Positions 9,154-16,883 of a stretch of 64,000 nt of DNA are shown piece after piece. The position numbers and the translations under genes are program-made. Under the pieces are notes generated by a model. The model was not told where the DNA came from. It saw nothing but the letters and a program-made list of their open reading frames with translations, and ran no database searches. The stretch is from contig NZ_CALGPC010000004.1 in NCBI RefSeq assembly GCF_937960835.1, positions 1 through 64,000 of the forward strand, written 5' to 3'. Position 1 is the first letter of the stretch; each line of letters opens with the position of its first letter. Origin of the DNA: an uncultured Ferrovibrio sp. (GTDB lineage Bacteria; Pseudomonadota; Alphaproteobacteria; Ferrovibrionales; Ferrovibrionaceae).

Positions 9154-10154
9154 GGCAGGCTCCTGGGATTGGCGCTTGTTTCGATTGCCATCCGCACCAG
9201 CCGGTAATGCCCGTCGGCGGACAGGCCATTCAGCGCGGCGATGGTCTCAACGCGGCGGCCAAGGCTGTTGCCGGAGAGGAAGACAATGACATCGATGGCC
9301 TCCGCGATCAGGCTGCGCGGCACCTGGGGGATGGCCTCCTGCACCAGCTGCTCTAACCGGAAAAGCGCTGCGGACGCGGAATTGGCATGCAGGGTCGCAA
9401 TCCCCCCGGGATGGCCGGTATTCCAGGCCTTGAGCAGGTCGAGCGCCTCGGCACCACGCACCTCGCCGACGATGATGCGATCGGGACGAAGCCGCAGCGT
9501 GGAGCGCACCAGATCGCGCAGGCTGCTCACTCCCGGCCGGGCCCTGAGCGCCACCATGTCGGCAAAATGGCACTCAAGCTCCCTTGTATCCTCGATCAGC
9601 ACCACCCGTTCCTGGTCCGCGGCTATTTCGGCGAGCAAGGCATTGGCCAGGGTCGTCTTGCCTGAGCCGGTGCCGCCGCAGATAAGGATGTTGCGCCGCT
9701 CACGCACGGCGCGGCTCAAATAGGCCGCCTCGGAGAGCGTCATGGCGGCGTCGCGCACGTAATCGGCAAGCCCGTAGCGGCGAACTGCGGGCTTGCGGAT
9801 GGCAAAGCAGGGTGCCGGTGCGACCGGCGGCAGCAAGGCCTCGATACGTGCGCCAGCGATGTTGCTTAAACCTGCCGGCAATTCTGCGCTCAAGACCGGC
9901 CGGTCGGGGCCGATCTCCATCCCGGCCTGGCTTGCGACCAACCGGATGATGCGGTCGACTTCCGCAGGCAAAAGCACCACCCCGGTCGCAGCCATGCCGC
10001 TTCCAAGCCGTTCGATGCGCAATGCGCCATCGGGATTGACAATGATGTCGCTGACGGCGGGATCCTGCAGGGCGCGGCCGATTGCAGGCCCGAGCGCCGA
10101 ATGCAGCATGCCATGCTGACGGCGCGAGCTCTCGGCGGCAAACAGGTTCGTCAT
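9147..10154 (-). CDS. trbB: TrbB, VirB11-like secretion ATPase
   Basis: 335 residues. VirB11/TrbB is the hexameric traffic ATPase of the T4SS. Visible motifs: N-terminal DPAVSDIIVNPDG segment, Walker A CGGTGSGKTT (about 156-165), an Asp box around VLIEDTRELE, Walker B-like RIIVGEVRG, and a His box (TGHPGGIATLHAN). First T4SS ATPase gene after the copG-like gene, with which it shares an ATGA overlap at 10151-10154. Confidence 0.95.
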   Translation of the reverse strand: MTNLFAAESSRRQHGMLHSALGPAIGRALQDPAVSDIIVNPDGALRIERLGSGMAATGVVLLPAEVDRIIRLVASQAGMEIGPDRPVLSAELPAGLSNIAGARIEALLPPVAPAPCFAIRKPAVRRYGLADYVRDAAMTLSEAAYLSRAVRERRNILICGGTGSGKTTLANALLAEIAADQERVVLIEDTRELECHFADMVALRARPGVSSLRDLVRSTLRLRPDRIIVGEVRGAEALDLLKAWNTGHPGGIATLHANSASAALFRLEQLVQEAIPQVPRSLIAEAIDVIVFLSGNSLGRRVETIAALNGLSADGHYRLVRMAIETSANPRSLPC

Positions 10155-10948
10155 GATGCTGCCTCCGCCACACCATTGCCTGCCGCCTCGGCTGGCCGCT
10201 TTGATGCCTGCTGCTCCGCTGCCTGCTCCATTGCGGCAATGCCGGGCAGCGACGCGCCGCCTCCCCCAGCCGGCGCTGATGGCAGCTCCACTTGCTCTGA
10301 AATGATCTGTCCCGGGACTTCCGGGTTCCGTACGTCCTGGCCGGAGGTTTCCGGGTCGGAAATTTCCGGAACTGAGCTTTCCGGGCCTGAGATTTCTGGG
10401 CCTGAAATTCCCGGGCCTGACACTTCCTGGCCTGTCGCGTCCTGTTCTGGCTCATCCAGTCCAGGCGCAGTCTCGCTTGCTGCGCCTTCTTTTGCCGTGT
10501 CCTTTGCCCCTTCCGGCTCGGCGGCAACAACGAATGCCTCCGGCGGCAAATACTGCACGAGGTCATCGCTCAGCCGGCGCCCGGCGGCGAGCCTGCGACC
10601 AACCTGGTCGATGAAGGACTGGAAACGGCGCTGGCCAAGCGCGCTGGCAGCCGGCTGTTCAGCTTCCGCAACCGGCGGCGTAACGGAAAGCTGATAGCGA
10701 ATGAACAGGGCGAGCGTCTCGATAAGGATATGCAGGTTGCGCTCAAGCCGATGCAGGCTGCGGCTTGTCCGATCAAGCCGTGCCTTGATCAGCGGATCGA
10801 TCCCGATGCCTGCTTCACGTGACAGCCAGGCCTGCAGGGCTTCGCCGACGACGGCGGATTTCGAGCCGCCCGGCCCGGCTGCCAGGGCAGCCAGCTGCCG
10901 GCTCAGGACATCGTTGAGATGGATGGTGTGTCGAACGGTCTTGCTCAT
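10151..10948 (-). CDS. CopG/ribbon-helix-helix-like protein between traG and trbB
   Basis: 265 residues. Alphaproteobacterial trb operons usually carry a CopG-family gene here, thought to regulate transfer genes or act at oriT. The N-terminal 45 residues (VRHTIHLNDVLSRQLAALA then GGSKSAVVGEALQAWL) fit a ribbon-helix-helix DNA-binding fold; a helical segment follows (about 55-140). Residues about 175-220 are a degenerate 5-residue repeat, consensus GPEIS, with about nine units. The C-terminus is Ala/Glu-rich and probably disordered. GGGAGC precedes the ATG; 67 bp separate it from the traG stop. Confidence 0.8.
   Translation of the reverse strand: MSKTVRHTIHLNDVLSRQLAALAAGPGGSKSAVVGEALQAWLSREAGIGIDPLIKARLDRTSRSLHRLERNLHILIETLALFIRYQLSVTPPVAEAEQPAASALGQRRFQSFIDQVGRRLAAGRRLSDDLVQYLPPEAFVVAAEPEGAKDTAKEGAASETAPGLDEPEQDATGQEVSGPGISGPEISGPESSVPEISDPETSGQDVRNPEVPGQIISEQVELPSAPAGGGGASLPGIAAMEQAAEQQASKRPAEAAGNGVAEAAS
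10300..10440 (-). repeat. Degenerate 15-bp coding repeat in the copG-like gene
   Basis: Roughly nine tandem 15-bp units encode five-residue blocks such as SGPGI, SGPEI, SGPES and SVPEI. The period stays visible in all frames of the DNA, with cores like ttccgggcctgaga. The units have diverged and keep the frame, so the array is probably old enough for substitutions but still recent relative to the rest of the gene. Boundaries are approximate. Confidence 0.6.
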
Positions 10949-11015
10949 GCTCAGCTCCCTGCTTTGGGTGGTCCTGTTCTGCAGCGTCCTCTTCGTCCTG
11001 CTTCAGGCGCCTGGA

Positions 11016-13244
11016 TCATGGATCTGCGCGGGAGGTACCTGGATCCGGGCCTGATGCATCTGCTCCCTGCACCGCCATGCTGGTTGCGCGTTCAGATTCC
11101 CCATTTGCTGCTTTATCTCGCCGGCTGTCCGGGCTGGCGTTTTGCAACGGCGCGCTTCTCGGCTGGCCGGCAACCGGATAGCGACGTTTCTCCTGATCAG
11201 GGTCGGCCAACCCGTCCGGGATGCTGGCTGCCTCTGCAGCGGTATCCGGCTGCGCTCTCTTGCTCGATGACACAGAGGCACCGGTCAGGATCAGATCATC
11301 GGCCAGCATGATCATGTCGTCGGCCGGCTGAACATCAGAGCAGGCAGGCCATTGGAACAGCGGCATCATGACTGCATCCGAGGCCTCGTCCGGCCTTTTC
11401 TGCGGCAAATCGATGCAGCTCGATGCAATGCGGGAATCGACGGAGCGCTGCTGATCGCTCCAGTCATGGCCCGGCTGACGGGATGCCGGCAGGTCGCATG
11501 TCGTGGGCGCCGGCGGCGGCAGGAGGCGTGCCAAGAAACGGCCGTCACGATAGTAGCGCAGCTTCCTCGCCCGGATCGGCGCCATTCCGGAAACAAGGAT
11601 CAATGCGTCCGATTTCGGCAGCCGACGGATTTCGTCGGGCGTTAAAAGCGGCCTGGCACTGTCCTGCTCGCTGATCGAGACATGCGGCAACCATAGCGCC
11701 ATACGCCGGCCGGCATAATTGTGGCGCAGCTGCCGTTCGGTTGCCGTGCCCAGGCTCTCCGATAGCCGCTTTGCGGTATGGTCGTCATTGCAGGCAAACG
11801 AGATTCGGATGTCGCAGTTTTCAACAATCGCATTATGCGGCCCGTAGAGGGCATCGATCTGGTTGAGCGACTGCGCAACGATGAAGGCGCGGATGCCATA
11901 GCCGGCCATGAAGGCAAGTGCGCTATGGAAAAAATCCAGGCGGCCGAGTGCGGGAAACTCATCAAGCATCAGCAGCACGTCATGGCGCTGCCTTCTTGCC
12001 GTCCGGCTCTGCCGCCCGGCGATATGGATGGCCGCGCCTTCCTTTGGCGGCGAAGCGGCCCCCTCGGTCAGCCGGCGGGCGATCTGGTTGAGCAAAAGCC
12101 TGATCAGCGAGCGCGTGCGTGACAAATCCGATGGCGGGATCGTCAGGTAAAGCGAGACCGGATGGGCGGCGTCGATCAGGTCAGATATCCTGAAATCGCA
12201 AGTGCTCGTTGCCCTTGCGATCATTGGATCGCGGTAGAGCGACAAATAGGACAGAGCCGTTGAATGCACGCCAGAGCGTTCATTGTCGGACTTGTCCAGC
12301 AGGCTGCGGGCGATTGCAGCGACGACTGGATGCGGCTGCGGCGCATCAATGCTGCCCAGGTGATTGGTCGCCATCATGGCCCGCAGCGTCTGCTCGAAGG
12401 GACGCGCCGGATCAGAAAGCAGGCCGACGACACGGTTCAGGCTTTTGTCGGCTTCGGCATAAAGCACATGCAGGATGGCGCCGACCAGCAATTCGTGGCT
12501 GGTCCTGTCCCAGTGATTGAGCGTCTTCTGCGTGCCTTCGGGATCAACCAGGATATCGGCAATGTTCTGGGCGTCGCGAACCTCATGTGCTCCCTTGCGC
12601 ACCTCCAGAAGCGGGTTGTAGCGGATGCTGTGCGCCTCGGTCGGGTTGAAATACAGACAATGCGAAAAGCTGCTGCGCCAGCCTGCGGTCAGCGCCCAGT
12701 TCTCCTGCTTGATGTCGATGACAATGACCGAGCCCGTCCAGGACAGTAGCGTTGGGATGACCAATCCCACACCCTTGCCGCTGCGGGTCGGCGCCAAGGC
12801 CAGCACATGGGCTGGACCGGCATGGCGCAAATAGCGAGGACCGAATTGCCCCAGCATGACACCGGCATCGCCGTGCAATCCGGCCTTGTCGATCTCGTCT
12901 GCACTCGCCCAGCGCGCCGAGCCGAAGGTCGTGGCCTGGCGGCCCTCACGGTTGCGCTGCGGGCTGAAGAGCCAGGCAACCGGAGCCGCCATGAAGCCGC
13001 CGAAGGTTGCGATTACGCCGCCGATGGCAAAGACGTCGGGCGCATGGGACTCGAAGGCATACCACCATTCGAAGAGGCGCCAGGGATGATAGACCGGCCA
13101 TCCAAGCAGCGAAATCATCGGCGCCCCTAGCTGGCGCTGGTAGTCCAGCATGGCGGCGGTCCATTGCGTGGCAAGCCACAGACCGGCGAGGATGGTTCCG
13201 AAGACGGCGACGGGGCGGATGATGACCCTGGCAATCGATGGCAT
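11016..13244 (-). CDS. traG: TraG, VirD4-like coupling protein (T4CP)
   Basis: 742 residues. T4CPs are inner-membrane ATPases that bring the relaxase-DNA complex to the T4SS. Two N-terminal membrane segments (about 5-30 and 70-95), Walker A APTRSGKGVGLVIP (about 148-160), Walker B LLMLDEFPALG (about 421-431), and the typical VAQSLNQI and FACNDDHTAKRLSESLG segments are visible. The C-terminal ~150 residues after LPPPAPT are low-complexity and unlike the conserved core. A TTG at 13259 is in frame, but ATG 13244 begins the normal MPSIARVIIRP N-terminus. It heads the trb operon. Confidence 0.94.
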   Translation of the reverse strand: MPSIARVIIRPVAVFGTILAGLWLATQWTAAMLDYQRQLGAPMISLLGWPVYHPWRLFEWWYAFESHAPDVFAIGGVIATFGGFMAAPVAWLFSPQRNREGRQATTFGSARWASADEIDKAGLHGDAGVMLGQFGPRYLRHAGPAHVLALAPTRSGKGVGLVIPTLLSWTGSVIVIDIKQENWALTAGWRSSFSHCLYFNPTEAHSIRYNPLLEVRKGAHEVRDAQNIADILVDPEGTQKTLNHWDRTSHELLVGAILHVLYAEADKSLNRVVGLLSDPARPFEQTLRAMMATNHLGSIDAPQPHPVVAAIARSLLDKSDNERSGVHSTALSYLSLYRDPMIARATSTCDFRISDLIDAAHPVSLYLTIPPSDLSRTRSLIRLLLNQIARRLTEGAASPPKEGAAIHIAGRQSRTARRQRHDVLLMLDEFPALGRLDFFHSALAFMAGYGIRAFIVAQSLNQIDALYGPHNAIVENCDIRISFACNDDHTAKRLSESLGTATERQLRHNYAGRRMALWLPHVSISEQDSARPLLTPDEIRRLPKSDALILVSGMAPIRARKLRYYRDGRFLARLLPPPAPTTCDLPASRQPGHDWSDQQRSVDSRIASSCIDLPQKRPDEASDAVMMPLFQWPACSDVQPADDMIMLADDLILTGASVSSSKRAQPDTAAEAASIPDGLADPDQEKRRYPVAGQPRSAPLQNASPDSRRDKAANGESERATSMAVQGADASGPDPGTSRADP

Positions 13245-13320
13245 GGCGCTGTCCCACAAGCGGAAGGCCTTTCAGGTTGGACATAGCCATGCCGAAAGAT
13301 GACGCGATCGCCAATTGCGC

Positions 13321-13360
13321 TTCTCTACGATCTTTTACGATCTCTTACGATCTTCTTCGA
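13321..13360 (+). repeat. Four 10-bp direct repeats, consensus TCTYTTACGA
   Basis: Four consecutive 10-mers (ttctctacga, tcttttacga, tctcttacga, tcttcttcga) followed by tcgg. The spacing is exactly one helical turn, so repeats face the same side of the DNA, as in iterons or operator arrays. It lies about 80 bp upstream of the traG start. A ribbon-helix-helix protein encoded in the same operon is one possible ligand (inference). Confidence 0.75.
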
Positions 13361-13407
13361 TCGGGGAGGTGCACCGTTGGGGTACCGGGGGAGGTCCGAC
13401 CCGAAGC

Positions 13408-13417
13408 GGCAGGATGC
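13408..13417 (-). promoter_or_regulatory. Candidate nic-like site (CATCCTGC on the minus strand)
   Basis: Minus-strand CATCCTGC at 13416-13409 matches the YATCCTGY core cut by IncP TraI/VirD2-family relaxases. The motif is short: about eight chance matches are expected in 64 kb counting both strands, and another (TATCCTGC) sits at 36950-36957. Only its position in the traG upstream region beside the iteron array makes it worth listing. Confidence 0.25.
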
Positions 13418-13835
13418 AAGAAGGATATCCGGAAGGACTTTCCTGCGATCTGCGAGGAAATGGTGGGACATAGACTGGATCAGATATCCCGTCCCAGTTC
13501 TTGAGCATCTCATACCGGCGGCAGCTCTGCCTTTCGCATTTTGAGAAAGCGTTCGAACAATTCGAAAATGCTATTGGGGATTGTGCTCTTCGTCGTGGTG
13601 CAAGCTGGCGGTACGGAGACGGCGACTGATCCAAGATCTGAGACGACTCAGAGTGTTACCGCAGTGCCGCATTGCAGGCTTGTAAGTGAGCAAATGACTC
13701 GCAACGATCTATCTTCGATTGCGGCCCGTCACTCTTCCAATGTATACAGGAGATTGAGGGGGGAACCAGTGAGACGACCTGACACATGGGACCCGGGAAG
13801 ACTTTCAGGCCTTCGAGCGAGCCGGGAGCAACCAC

Positions 13836-14210
13836 ATGGCGCGTATTCTTCTGGTCGATGATGAACCATTGCTGCGCGAAACGCTGAAAACCGCGTTGCA
13901 TGCGGCTGGATATACTGTTGCCCTGGCGCCCAACGGAGACGCGGCCCTGAAGTTGTTGGCAACCGAAGCTTTTGACGTGATCGTCACCGACGTGCTGATG
14001 CCAGAAACCGACGGCCTGGAAATGATCATGCGTATTCGCAAGCAGGCCAAGGATGTGCGGATCATCGCCATATCTGGAGGCGGCCGCACGCGCAATATGG
14101 ACATGCTGGAATTTGCCAAAAGCTTCGGTGCGGACACGGTTATGGCCAAGCCGTTCCTGCCCAAGCAACTGATTGAAACGATCAAAAACCTGATGGGAGA
14201 ACGGATTTGA
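13836..14210 (+). CDS. Stand-alone response-regulator receiver (CheY-like)
   Basis: 124 residues, a single receiver domain with no output domain. Acidic pair DD (residues 8-9), phospho-acceptor Asp52 in TDVLMPETDG, Ser in IIAISGGG and Lys in MAKPF are all present, so it should be phosphorylatable. It is first in a nine-gene plus-strand chemosensory operon and separated from cheW by 141 bp. The probable phosphodonors are the CheA-REC at 18341 or the hybrid kinase at 21601. It could be the output, a phosphate sink, or a phosphotransfer intermediate; no flagellar switch genes are nearby. Confidence 0.85.
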   Translation: MARILLVDDEPLLRETLKTALHAAGYTVALAPNGDAALKLLATEAFDVIVTDVLMPETDGLEMIMRIRKQAKDVRIIAISGGGRTRNMDMLEFAKSFGADTVMAKPFLPKQLIETIKNLMGERI

Positions 14211-14351
14211 CAGATGACCCTGCAGCATCAGAACTAGCAGGCCAAGATCTGGAAGGCGTTATTATTCACATAGTTGCCGCCTGAAGCAGGCGTATCTGCG
14301 TTCGCAAATCCAGTTCTGAAACAAGGGGTGGAGGCCAGATGAGGCAGGGGG

Positions 14352-14801
14352 ATGCCAAGTCTGATTTTTGAGCTGGACCAGCAGCAATTCGCAATCGGCA
14401 TCAACTTCGTCGAGGAAGTGCTGCCATTCGTGCCGGCGCGACAGATTCCGCAGGTTCCTGCGATCGTTGAGGGCATCGTCAACCTGCGCGGTTCAGCCCT
14501 GCCGGTTCTTAATATTCGCGCCCGCTTCGGGCTGCCTCCCACCCCCCCTGCGCTGTCCGATCATCTGATCGTTGTCAGGATCTCAGGCCGCAAACTTGCC
14601 CTGCACGTTGACCGGGCGAACTCTGTTGTCGAGCTGTCCGCTCGCTCCGTCACCGACGTCGCGGCCATTGTCGCGGGAAGCCGCTACATCAGCGGCGTGG
14701 CACAAGTCGATGGCGACATCATCTTCATTCACGATCCCGAACTTTTTCTGCGCGAAGCCGAACTGGCAGCGCTGGCGGAATTTGGGATGGCGGCATCATG
14801 A
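14352..14801 (+). CDS. cheW: CheW-like scaffold protein 1
   Basis: 149 residues, one CheW domain. CheW couples chemoreceptors to CheA. Typical landmarks: FELDQQQFAIGINFVEEVLP, then VEGIVNLRG (about 40-48), LPVLNIRARFGLP, and a final HDPELFLRE helix. The ATG follows aggggg. It ends in an ATGA-type overlap with cheR. The order cheW-cheR-cheW matches wspB-C-D of the Pseudomonas Wsp system. Confidence 0.88.
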   Translation: MPSLIFELDQQQFAIGINFVEEVLPFVPARQIPQVPAIVEGIVNLRGSALPVLNIRARFGLPPTPPALSDHLIVVRISGRKLALHVDRANSVVELSARSVTDVAAIVAGSRYISGVAQVDGDIIFIHDPELFLREAELAALAEFGMAAS

Positions 14802-16255
14802 GCGCCAAAGCCGCATTGCAGTGCGCCGAGGTGCTGGAATGGTTCTCAAGCTTCAGCGGCGGGACGGTCCCCGCCAGCCGACATGGCGATCTGGAAGCCA
14901 GAATACGCCGCGTTATGCGTGCCAACAGCATCCCGAGCATGGCATACTTAAAAGATGCCCTGCTCGCCGGCCATCAGGTTCTGGACAGCATCGTTTCAGA
15001 ACTGACGGTCGCGGAAACCTACTTCTTCCGCGATCCGCATCATTTCGACCTGATACGCCAGCGGGTGATACCGGAATTCCTGGCCACTCATCCGGCGGAC
15101 GCTGCCTTCCAGACCTGGAGCGCCGGCTGCGCTACGGGGGAAGAGGCCTATTCGCTCGCCATCCTCTTCGACGAGCTCGGCATCGGCGACCGGTCTCGCA
15201 TCCTTGCTACCGATATCTGTCGGGCCTCGCTGCAAAAAGCGAAGCGCGGCCGTTACGGCGACTGGTCGTTCCGCAGCGAGGCCAGCGGCGCCGCAAAGCG
15301 GTATTTTCGCCAATCCGGTGCCCACTTTGTCCTGGACGAGCAGATCCGCGGCCGCGTGTCCTTCCGCTATGGCAATCTCGCCGCCGATCCAGCCAGTATA
15401 GCTGCCGGCACGACCGGCAGGGACATGAACCTCATCCTGTGCCGCAATGTCATGATCTATTTCGATCCGGCAGCGATCCGTCGCCTGGCCGGCATCCTCT
15501 TCGACGCCCTCGCGCCGGGCGGTTGGCTCATCGTCGGCCCCTCCGATCCGCCGTTGTGGGATTTCGCCCCGTTCGAGGTTGTCTCGACCGGCAACGGGCT
15601 TTTCTACCGCCGGCCGCCGCAAACGACGCCCGCTGTACCCCGGATGGCCAATGTCCCGAGCGCCGTTCTGCAAGCACCGCCCGCGCGCAATGCGGCGGCG
15701 AGGTTTCCGACCGCCAGGCTGAGGGGGAGCAGGTCGCAGATTCCCCATCCGCCCAGCCCTGCAACACGCGCCAAGAAACCGGATCCGAGCCAGGGACCTG
15801 AGTGGATATCGACACAAAGCTCTGCCCGCGAGCCGGCGCAAGAAGCGGAGAGCGAAGCAGCACGTACGGCACGGCTGGTCCGCGAGGCAGCCGACGCCGG
15901 AAGACAGGAATTTGCCGCAATGGCAGAAGCCGCCGCAAAAGCGCATCCGCTGGACGTCGAGATCCAGTATCTCCACGCGCTGGCACTGCTGAGCGCACGG
16001 CGCTTCGAGGCCGCCTGCGCAACCGCACGACGGGTCGTCTATCTGGATGGGTCTCTCATCATGGGACATTTCATTCTGGCCACCGCACTGGCCCGCAGCG
16101 GTCAGAAGGAGGCAGCCCGGCGCTCCTACCGCAAAGCCGAGGCGCTGTGCGTCGCACTGCCGCCGGATGAAAAGATCCGGTTCGCAAACGGCGAGACCGC
16201 CGCCATGCTGCGGGAGGCGGCACGCCTTCATCTGCAGGCAGAAAGGACCGTGTAA
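14798..16255 (+). CDS. cheR: CheR-type MCP methyltransferase with C-terminal TPR
   Basis: 485 residues, longer than flagellar CheR (~280). CheR methylates glutamates on receptors with S-adenosylmethionine. Visible: CheR N-terminal helices (1-70), AETYFFRD, the SAM site WSAGCATGEEAYSLA (about 106-121), and LCRNVMIYFD (about 213-222). After a Pro/Ser-rich linker (about 270-360), residues about 365-470 are tetratricopeptide-like helices (QYLHALALL, AALARSGQKEAARRSY). A C-terminal TPR is found in WspC and FrzF, where it tunes interaction with receptor or CheA. This supports a Wsp/Frz-type rather than a flagellar system. Confidence 0.9.
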   Translation: MSAKAALQCAEVLEWFSSFSGGTVPASRHGDLEARIRRVMRANSIPSMAYLKDALLAGHQVLDSIVSELTVAETYFFRDPHHFDLIRQRVIPEFLATHPADAAFQTWSAGCATGEEAYSLAILFDELGIGDRSRILATDICRASLQKAKRGRYGDWSFRSEASGAAKRYFRQSGAHFVLDEQIRGRVSFRYGNLAADPASIAAGTTGRDMNLILCRNVMIYFDPAAIRRLAGILFDALAPGGWLIVGPSDPPLWDFAPFEVVSTGNGLFYRRPPQTTPAVPRMANVPSAVLQAPPARNAAARFPTARLRGSRSQIPHPPSPATRAKKPDPSQGPEWISTQSSAREPAQEAESEAARTARLVREAADAGRQEFAAMAEAAAKAHPLDVEIQYLHALALLSARRFEAACATARRVVYLDGSLIMGHFILATALARSGQKEAARRSYRKAEALCVALPPDEKIRFANGETAAMLREAARLHLQAERTV

Positions 16256-16296
16256 TCCGATGCTAGCGCCAGCAATAACCAGGATACCGGCTCGCC

Positions 16297-16866
16297 ATGA
16301 GCGCTGACCGCACAGCTTTGGCGCCTTCCGGTTTCGATCTGATCGCAGTCCGGATCATGGAGCAGCGCGCCCGCCGGCTTGCCGCGTCGGCGGCTGTGGC
16401 CGACCACGACACGACCTATGAAATCCTCGTCTTCCGTGCCGGCGCCGAATTGTACGGCCTCGACCTGGCCTTCGTCGCGCAGGTCACCAAGGTCGGTCCG
16501 CTTATCCAGGTTCCAGGCGCCAAGCCACCCTTCGCCGGCATATTCACCCTGCGCGGAGGGATCGTCAGCGCCTTCAGCCTGAGCCAGGCGACCGGCCAAG
16601 CCCAGAAGCCGATAACGGAGCACACGCGTGCCATCGTCTGTGGGACAGACATCTTTCGCTTTGCGCTGCTTGCCGATGAAGTAGTGCAAGCCACGTCCGT
16701 GCAGACTGGCCGGCTGACGCCGCCCGAAAGCACAGCGCCGCTGGCCGGCTGCACGCGCGGCCTTACCACGACGGGCATCATCGTACTCGACGGCGATCAG
16801 CTGGCAAAGTCCGGCGGACCGCTGTTCACCGGCCCGGACGGACCATCAACAATCAATCGGGATTGA
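16297..16866 (+). CDS. cheW: CheW-like scaffold protein 2
   Basis: 189 residues. An N-terminal helical extension (about 1-35, with MEQRARRLA) precedes a CheW domain (about 40-180): YEILVFRAGAELYGLDLAFV, then PFAGIFTLRGGIVSAF and a C-terminal GIIVLDGDQL. The N-terminal extension resembles that of WspD-type CheW paralogues, which also follow cheR. The stop lies 17 bp before the MCP ATG. It is clearly divergent from CheW 1, so the two probably do different jobs (for example array core versus CheA bridging); this is inference. Confidence 0.85.
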   Translation: MSADRTALAPSGFDLIAVRIMEQRARRLAASAAVADHDTTYEILVFRAGAELYGLDLAFVAQVTKVGPLIQVPGAKPPFAGIFTLRGGIVSAFSLSQATGQAQKPITEHTRAIVCGTDIFRFALLADEVVQATSVQTGRLTPPESTAPLAGCTRGLTTTGIIVLDGDQLAKSGGPLFTGPDGPSTINRD

Positions 16867-16883
16867 AGTGTCAGGGGGGAAAC

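Larger units (their letters stand above)
13245..13835. other. Intergenic region between traG and the chemosensory operon; oriT candidate region
   Basis: About 590 bp between divergently transcribed traG and the receiver gene. It holds a 10-bp direct-repeat array (13321-13360), a match to the IncP/Ti nic consensus (13409-13416), and must contain both promoters. Short frames here (for example 13541-13861, plus strand) have no supporting features and I do not call them. In related systems oriT often lies near traG or the relaxase gene, so this is one of the two best places for it. Confidence 0.5.

Noticed and set aside
13541..13861. Short plus-strand frame with a hydrophobic start (MLLGIVLFVVVQAG)
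   Set aside because: Signal-like start but a low-complexity remainder, and the 3' end runs into the receiver gene start without a recognisable product.
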